Assembly (NCBI RefSeq): GCF_021379005.1
Contig: NZ_CP075171.1
Span: 2,914,001 to 2,978,000 of the forward strand
Source of the DNA: Leptodesmis sichuanensis A121
GTDB lineage: Bacteria; Cyanobacteriota; Cyanobacteriia; Leptolyngbyales; Leptolyngbyaceae
DNA length: 64,000 bases
Direction of reading: 5' to 3'
In this document: positions 58,679-64,000 of the stretch, one piece after another
Position numbering within the stretch: position 1 is the first letter of the stretch
How the letters are laid out: the number at the start of each line of letters is the position of its first letter
The notes under the pieces: generated by a model
What the model was told of the DNA's origin: nothing
Seen by the model: the letters and a program-made list of their open reading frames with translations, nothing else
The model's database searches: none
Translations under genes and position numbers: made by a program

Positions 58679-61600
58679 TCAACTCATTACCAATTCTTCC
58701 AACGTCCGGAGTAATACCTGCTCATTGTAGGGTTTTGAAAAGTAGGCTGTGGCTCCCAAGCTGAGGGCCAATTGACGGTGTTTATCGCCGCTGCGGGAGG
58801 TCAACATGGCGACGGGTAATTGTTCCAGCACTGGATCTGCTTTGACCTTAGCCAGGAAGCCGTATCCATCCAAACGTGGCATTTCAATATCGCAGATTAC
58901 GGCCTGCACCGATAGCCCTTTTTGTAGTTTTTCCAGGGCATCCTGTCCATCTTTTGCCTGCTCGACCCGGAAGCCTGCCCGCTCTAGAGTTAGTGCCAGG
59001 AAGCGACGGATGTTAATGGAGTCATCCACGATCAAGATAGTGGCTTTATTGGAGGATTGACGCGATCGCAGGGTTTCAGTTTCCCCTCCTGGTGAAGTTG
59101 GGGGTAGAGCAGCCATTGCCTCTTCGGAAGCAGGAGGAATTGCCCAGCTTGTGATGGGAGGATAGCTGGCAATCCAATCCAATAATTCAACTGTGTTGAC
59201 CAATGGAATTACCCGGCCATCTCCGACGATCACACAGTTTGCGAAACCGGGCGGCAGGGGAATGTTGCCTTCCACCTTACGGATGGCCACTTCCTGTTCA
59301 CCCCAACTGCGATCGATCAGTAGACCAACCCACTGCTGATTTCGTTGAACCATCAAAACCGTGGGAGCATCGATCGCCGGAGCCGTTTCTGAAGTGTGGG
59401 GTTGGTGAGGACAGTTAAACTGCAACCAGTGGGATAGCCGAATCAATTGCACCAGCGTATCGTTCCATTGCAGCATTTCACCACTGGCGGTCATCATCAC
59501 CTGCTCGGGTTGCAAGAGGAACATTTCAGCGATCGCATCTGTGGGAATCGCTAACGGCAATCCGTTACTTTCCACTAACAGGGCCTGCACCACGGAAAGG
59601 GTAAAGGGAACCGAAAGTGTGAAGGTTGTTCCAACTCCAGCACAGGTATTTACCGAGATTTCACCATGGATTTGTCGGAGACTATCACGTACAACATCCA
59701 TGCCCACTCCTCGCCCGGATAGCGCCGTGACTTCTGAGGACGTGCTAAATCCAGGTTCAAAAATCAGGGAGAGTAAGTCTTCATCGCTGGCATTCGCCAG
59801 TAATACTGGATCCAGGCCCATTTCTTCAGCCCGAATGCGGATTTTGTGCAGGGGAATACCCTGACCATCATCCCGAATCGTAATCACAGTGCGGTTGCCT
59901 CGATGAGTAGCCGCAATCTCGATCGTGCCAGTGGCTGGTTTACCCGCTGCTTCGCGCACTTCAGGAGGTTCGATGCCATGATCAAAAGCATTACGAAACA
60001 GATGCATCAGAGGATCATTGAGGGCCTCCAGAATATTGCGATCGATCAGGATATTACCGCCATGAACAACCAGTTTTGCCTGTTTGCCATACTGCAAACA
60101 CAACTCCCGCAGCGATCGAGGGAAGCGATCAACAACATCCGATAAAGGCCGCATCCGAATCTGAGTCAAATTCAGTTGCAGTTGTTTAGCGGTCTTATTG
60201 AGATCTCGAACGGTTTGCTCCGTATCATCCAGGCTAAGTTGAATGTCGCTCGTTACTTCCTGAACTTGCACAATAGTTTCCATCACCTGTTGTGAAAGTG
60301 AGTGCAAGTGATTGTATTGATCAAGCTCTAGAATATCGAATTTTAGATTATCAAATTTTGGATTTTGAATTTTAGATTTTGGACTGAACTTACTTGATTG
60401 GAGTCGTAGGTTAGCCAGGGATAATTCCAGGTCTTCTTCGTGGGCTGTGACGCGATCGTAGGCCATGCGCACATCCAAATTGGACTGCTCCAGCGATCGC
60501 ACTCGCTGAGTCAGCGTACGAGCCAGGTTGCGAAGACGCTTCAAATAAAGATCTAAGCCATTGCGTTCGATAGTCAGTTGGCCAAATAAATCATTCAGTT
60601 GATTAAGTTGCCGTACTGAAACCCGTACAGTAGCATTTTCATCTTCTTCGGCTGCAGCAATGGCAGATTTAAGTTCCAGAGAGTGGGCAGCCAGGGCTTG
60701 TTCCTGACTGGAAGCAGAACGGATAGCAGCGGAGTGAACTGGAATAGTTTCTATGAAATCTGGGAATACTTCTGGTTCAGGGGTGGAGTGAACCAATAAG
60801 TCATCATGCTCTACCTCAGAGTCAGCGGCGATCGCAGGCGTAAAACCAGCCTTTTCTTCCCATTTCGCCACCGCAGGCTGAGCAGGAATCGGTACCGCAT
60901 CAGTGACTGCTGGCAGATCAGAAAGCGCCGTCGGTAAGGACTCCAATTGTCCCGTAAGTACCAGAATCTGCGATCGCCGCCATGCCTGCAATGCTTCCTG
61001 AGCGATCGTGGTGATCGGTGCTGGCATGGTTTCTAAATGCTGTTGTACAGACTCACATAACTGACAAAATGCTGGCAGTTCCAGCATTTCCCCCAGTCCT
61101 CCCAGTTCCTGCACCAGATTCGCCAGTTCCTCTTGCAAACCTGCCGGATCGGCTTGAGCCAGCAATGTCTCCAACCGTTCCAGACATCCTTCCACCTCAG
61201 TTTCAAACAACAGAGGCAGGATATCCTGTCCACTATCCACTGCCAGTACTGAGGCCACATTTTCATCAAGCGGATCGCCCAGGTGTTGATGCAGTTGCTG
61301 AAACACAGGTTCCACCTGATCTTGCAGCCAGCAGGGAGTGGGGGGCTGGTTCTGGCGATCGCAATCAATAATCTGGCGCAGGGCATTAATCGCCACCAGC
61401 AGCAAATTTTCTAGATTGCCGTCTATCACGATCGTGGGGGGTGGATTTTTCAAGACCTTAAAGGCATCCTCTAGGCGATGAGCCAGGTCAGCCAGCAGCT
61501 CAAATCCCATCATGCCTGCTCCCCCTTTAATGGAGTGGGCAGCTCGCAGTGCCGCATTGATTTTTTGAATCTCAATTCGGTTACTGGATAGGCCCAAAAC

Positions 61601-61681
61601 CGCTTCATCCAGCGTATTCAAATACTCTTGCGCCTCATCCAAAAACAGCCGGCGAATTTCAAGTTCTTTGTCTTGTGACAT
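58679..61681 (-). CDS. hybrid CheA histidine kinase (HPt-HATPase-CheW-REC)
   Basis: A 1,000-residue chemotaxis or phototaxis kinase. HPt1 has the phospho-His H49 in LRAAHSIKGGAGM. A second HPt-like segment (about 155-230) lacks the His (LVQELGGLGEMLELPAF). The P2-P3 dimer region, HATPase (LMHLFRNAFDHGIEPPE, IRDDGQGIPLHKI, GRGVGMDVV), CheW domain and a C-terminal REC with D931 (VICDIEMPRLDG) and K983 follow. A repeat-derived insertion (SKIQNPKFDNLKF, about residues 426-450) sits before the dimerisation helices. The MCP gene ends 20 bp upstream, so they form an operon. The layout is that of PixL/HmpE. Confidence 0.93.
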   Translation of the reverse strand: MSQDKELEIRRLFLDEAQEYLNTLDEAVLGLSSNRIEIQKINAALRAAHSIKGGAGMMGFELLADLAHRLEDAFKVLKNPPPTIVIDGNLENLLLVAINALRQIIDCDRQNQPPTPCWLQDQVEPVFQQLHQHLGDPLDENVASVLAVDSGQDILPLLFETEVEGCLERLETLLAQADPAGLQEELANLVQELGGLGEMLELPAFCQLCESVQQHLETMPAPITTIAQEALQAWRRSQILVLTGQLESLPTALSDLPAVTDAVPIPAQPAVAKWEEKAGFTPAIAADSEVEHDDLLVHSTPEPEVFPDFIETIPVHSAAIRSASSQEQALAAHSLELKSAIAAAEEDENATVRVSVRQLNQLNDLFGQLTIERNGLDLYLKRLRNLARTLTQRVRSLEQSNLDVRMAYDRVTAHEEDLELSLANLRLQSSKFSPKSKIQNPKFDNLKFDILELDQYNHLHSLSQQVMETIVQVQEVTSDIQLSLDDTEQTVRDLNKTAKQLQLNLTQIRMRPLSDVVDRFPRSLRELCLQYGKQAKLVVHGGNILIDRNILEALNDPLMHLFRNAFDHGIEPPEVREAAGKPATGTIEIAATHRGNRTVITIRDDGQGIPLHKIRIRAEEMGLDPVLLANASDEDLLSLIFEPGFSTSSEVTALSGRGVGMDVVRDSLRQIHGEISVNTCAGVGTTFTLSVPFTLSVVQALLVESNGLPLAIPTDAIAEMFLLQPEQVMMTASGEMLQWNDTLVQLIRLSHWLQFNCPHQPHTSETAPAIDAPTVLMVQRNQQWVGLLIDRSWGEQEVAIRKVEGNIPLPPGFANCVIVGDGRVIPLVNTVELLDWIASYPPITSWAIPPASEEAMAALPPTSPGGETETLRSRQSSNKATILIVDDSINIRRFLALTLERAGFRVEQAKDGQDALEKLQKGLSVQAVICDIEMPRLDGYGFLAKVKADPVLEQLPVAMLTSRSGDKHRQLALSLGATAYFSKPYNEQVLLRTLEELVMS
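60328..60405 (-). repeat. in-frame heptamer insertion within the cheA gene
   Basis: Coding-strand CCAAAAT/CTAAAAT units read as KSKIQNPKF and NLKFDI, in the linker before the dimerisation domain. Confidence 0.78.
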
Positions 61682-61700
61682 GGTGGTAGGTGAGTGGGGA

Positions 61701-64000
61701 TCAAATGACTTTGAACATTTCTACGGATTCCTGAAGGCTCCTGGCAATGTCTACGGTTTGGCGGAGCGAGGTGGAAACCTGGCGGGAAGAGCCAGAAGTT
61801 TGTCCGGCAACCTGAGCGACATCTTGCATCAGCAGGGCGATCGCCTGGGAGGTTTGTACTTGCGAAACCGTCGCTTTAGAAATTGATTGCAACAACTGAT
61901 CAATCTGCTGGGAGACATCCACAATCTGTTCCAGACTTTGGCGCGTGTTTTTGACCAGATAGGTCCCTTCTACCACCTGAGTAGTTCCCTGCTCCATCGC
62001 CTCTACGACTTCGCTGGTTTCCCGTTGAATAGTTTGCACAATTTGTTCAATTTCCTGAGTGGCCGCTGCTGATCGGGCTGCCAGTGCGCCCACCTCCTCT
62101 GCAACGACTGCAAATCCCTGCCCGTCTTCCCCTGCCCGTGCCGCTTCAATTCCAGCATTAATTGCCAGCAGGTTGGTTTGAGTGGCAATTTGATTAATTA
62201 ACGACACGACTTTAGAGATTTCTTGAGAGGATTCACCTAATCGCTTCACCTTCTTCGCCGTTTCACCGATCGTTTCGCGGAGTTTGAGAATATTTTGTAC
62301 CGTCAAATCCATGGCTACCCCACCTTCCTGGGCCATTTCAGAAGCCGTTTGGGCGACTTCTGCTGCCTGGGACGCACTCTCTGCCACCTGCTGAATCGAG
62401 AACTTCATTTCTTCGACGGTTTGTAGTGTCAGATTGGTTTCTTCGGCTTGTTTTTGGGCATCTTCTGCCAGTTGCCGCATGGCCTGTTCGTTTTTGCCTA
62501 AGGCCAGATTCACTTCCAGAGCCGACTCCTTCACCTGCGTCACAATCTGCCGCAGACTTTCCACAATAGAGTTAAAGAAGTCTGCCACCGTGCCAATTTC
62601 TCCCGCCGTTACGTCTGCCCGCACGGTTAAATCACCCCTGGCGGCTCCTTCCACACTACTCAGCAGTTCTACCAGTTGTTCCTGCAGCAATCGGGTCTTC
62701 TGCACTTGCTCTTGAGATAAACGTTCGGCCTGTAAACGGGCCTGTTCTTTTTGCTCAAACAGATCTACCTGCTCTAGGGCAAAGCTCAGTTCGATCGCTG
62801 CTTGTCGCAGGAAATTCACTTCTGCCTCTTGCCAGGCACGGGGGCCAGAACATTGATGGACGCAGAGTAGTCCCAACAGGCGCTGATGCAGCAGGATCGG
62901 GGCAACAATGTTCGCCTTGACTTCAAACGGCTCTAACTGGCCGATGTAACACAAATCTAGATTGGCTTCATAGATATTGGCAAGCGCCTGCACTCGCCCT
63001 CGACGATATTTTTCCACGTAGGAATTTACAAAGCAGGGATCGGTGATATTGGTTCCCAACGCAGTTGGGTATTCCTTGGCAACAGATTCGGCAACAACCG
63101 TACCCTGCCATTGCTCGTCAAACAAGTAAATAATCGTGCGATCAGCAGCAAGTAACTCCCGGATTTTTTGCAGCGCTAGGTTATAGACCATTTTGCGATC
63201 GCCTTGGCTGGCAGTGTGGGTGAGATTGCTATAAAACTGAGCTTGCTTGAGCGCTTCTGCCTGAGCTGATTGCAGAGTAGCAACTGTAGTTGTTAACTGA
63301 TTGAACCGTTGAGCCAAATCCTTTAGTTCAGGTGGCCCTGCTAGTTTCATCCTGGCATCCCAATTACCCGCCGCCACCTGATCGAGGGCAAAATTCAACT
63401 CACTGAATGCTTTCGACAGACGGCGGATGGTGATAATAGAGGCGGCGGAAATGCCCCCAGCCAGAGCTACCAGTAAGGCGGCTAACGCCCAAGTCCAGCC
63501 TTGACTGGCCAGTTCTTTTTGGGGCATGGCACCGACCGCAACCCAGTTACTGCCTGGAATTGTCGCCAGCAGATAGCGCTGATTCCCCTGCATCGAGACT
63601 GTGAGTAACCCCCGATCGCCATTGCCGTAGTCAAAACTCTGGATGGTCGGCTCCTCAGGTGGATTCTGAACTTGCAGTTGCTGCACCAGTTCAATCGCTT
63701 TTTGCGCGATCGGTGTGCCTCCCAGTACCTCGGAGGTGTCCTTCAGACCATCACTCGTCAAAGTTCTGATGGGTTTCATCAGGTTATTCTCAGCAGGGGC
63801 GAGAATTTGCACCTGCAGGGAACTTGAGAGGTTAGCCAGAGGCAACGTATGCAACGCCCGATCCAGATAATGCATCGGAATTCGACCTTTGACAGTCCCT
63901 AACCGTTGACCGGAATTCGGATCAGCGATCGCCTTAGCCAGATCAATCCCCATCACAGCACCGTCGCTATTAAACACGGGTTGAACCGCTTCCCCATTTT
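61701..64000 (-). CDS. chemoreceptor with DXCF-type GAF domain (partial, PixJ-like)
   Basis: Methyl-accepting protein cut by the right window edge; the frame is open through the edge, so the GTG at 63977 is not a start. In order: a dCACHE-like periplasmic sensor, one TM ([20 protein letters not shown]), HAMP, a GAF domain (about 62760-63190), a HAMP-like linker and the MCP signalling hairpin ([32 protein letters not shown]). The GAF contains DPCF (Cys codon 63033-63035) and a second Cys 28 residues later in [10 protein letters not shown] (codon 62949-62951). These match the two bilin-binding positions of DXCF cyanobacteriochromes such as TePixJ. It is co-transcribed with the hybrid CheA, so it is probably a phototaxis receptor. 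Confidence 0.85.
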   Translation of the reverse strand, partial: NGEAVQPVFNSDGAVMGIDLAKAIADPNSGQRLGTVKGRIPMHYLDRALHTLPLANLSSSLQVQILAPAENNLMKPIRTLTSDGLKDTSEVLGGTPIAQKAIELVQQLQVQNPPEEPTIQSFDYGNGDRGLLTVSMQGNQRYLLATIPGSNWVAVGAMPQKELASQGWTWALAALLVALAGGISAASIITIRRLSKAFSELNFALDQVAAGNWDARMKLAGPPELKDLAQRFNQLTTTVATLQSAQAEALKQAQFYSNLTHTASQGDRKMVYNLALQKIRELLAADRTIIYLFDEQWQGTVVAESVAKEYPTALGTNITDPCFVNSYVEKYRRGRVQALANIYEANLDLCYIGQLEPFEVKANIVAPILLHQRLLGLLCVHQCSGPRAWQEAEVNFLRQAAIELSFALEQVDLFEQKEQARLQAERLSQEQVQKTRLLQEQLVELLSSVEGAARGDLTVRADVTAGEIGTVADFFNSIVESLRQIVTQVKESALEVNLALGKNEQAMRQLAEDAQKQAEETNLTLQTVEEMKFSIQQVAESASQAAEVAQTASEMAQEGGVAMDLTVQNILKLRETIGETAKKVKRLGESSQEISKVVSLINQIATQTNLLAINAGIEAARAGEDGQGFAVVAEEVGALAARSAAATQEIEQIVQTIQRETSEVVEAMEQGTTQVVEGTYLVKNTRQSLEQIVDVSQQIDQLLQSISKATVSQVQTSQAIALLMQDVAQVAGQTSGSSRQVSTSLRQTVDIARSLQESVEMFKVI

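Overview
The window is chromosomal DNA from a cyanobacterium. The evidence is the abundance of the HIP1 octamer GCGATCGC in and between genes, the phytoene desaturase/phytoene synthase pair (crtP-crtB), many cyanobacteria-type conserved proteins (DUF1818, DUF2358, DUF2993, LabA-like NYN, cyanobacterial omega subunit), and dense heptanucleotide tandem repeats. The repeat load and gene content suggest a filamentous, Leptolyngbya-like or other Oscillatoriales-type organism; that placement is inference.

Layout. 1-5.5 kb: a cut-off osmoprotectant-type ABC permease with its ATPase, a tiny zinc-ribbon protein, and a minus-strand crtP-crtB-rlmN group. 6-19.4 kb: a 1,093-residue phosphorylase-kinase-like GH15 protein, a membrane-anchored patatin, guanine deaminase, secD-secF with a small membrane protein, and a GH57/DUF3536 glucan enzyme. 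19.6-36.3 kb: ilvC, a PLP decarboxylase, an FHA protein, cbiT, cdsA, a DUF2993 protein, a DUF4912 protein with about 40 SGVGM-type repeats, purL, purF, a small Cys-rich protein and glyA. 36.6-38.1 kb: an intact IS with a 9-bp target duplication. 38.2-44.9 kb: a MraY/WecA-type transferase, cinA, a 44-residue ORF, aroQ, an AtzF-C/AtzG/AtzE-like trio and an aldo/keto reductase. 44.9-46.9 kb: a decayed mobile region between tRNA-Lys(CTT) and tRNA-Pro(TGG), with an integrase stub, an IS630 remnant and other fragments. 47-52.8 kb: a LabA-like protein, DUF1818, two Uma2 nucleases, an M48 protease, a second gene graveyard and rpoZ. 52.9-64 kb: egtC-egtB, a large membrane protein, a TpsB-type outer-membrane transporter, a hybrid CheA, and a chemoreceptor whose GAF domain carries both cysteines of a DXCF-type cyanobacteriochrome (cut by the window end).

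The strongest unexplained theme is repeat DNA inside genes. Heptamer tracts identical to those in the spacers occur in frame in rlmN, the GH57 gene, the PLP decarboxylase, purL (three times), egtB and cheA. They encode peptides such as [15 protein letters not shown] and SSQFSVL. A heptamer read in triplets gives the same seven-residue cycle in every frame, and nearly all in-gene copies lie in an orientation free of stops. A second dispersed element, 73 bp with short palindromic ends, occurs six times, all intergenic.

Other points worth attention are a textbook intrinsic terminator in the crtP leader with no gene upstream of it on that strand, and the very regular Gly-rich repeat domain of the DUF4912 protein. 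The phototaxis-type receptor/CheA pair at the right edge also stands out.
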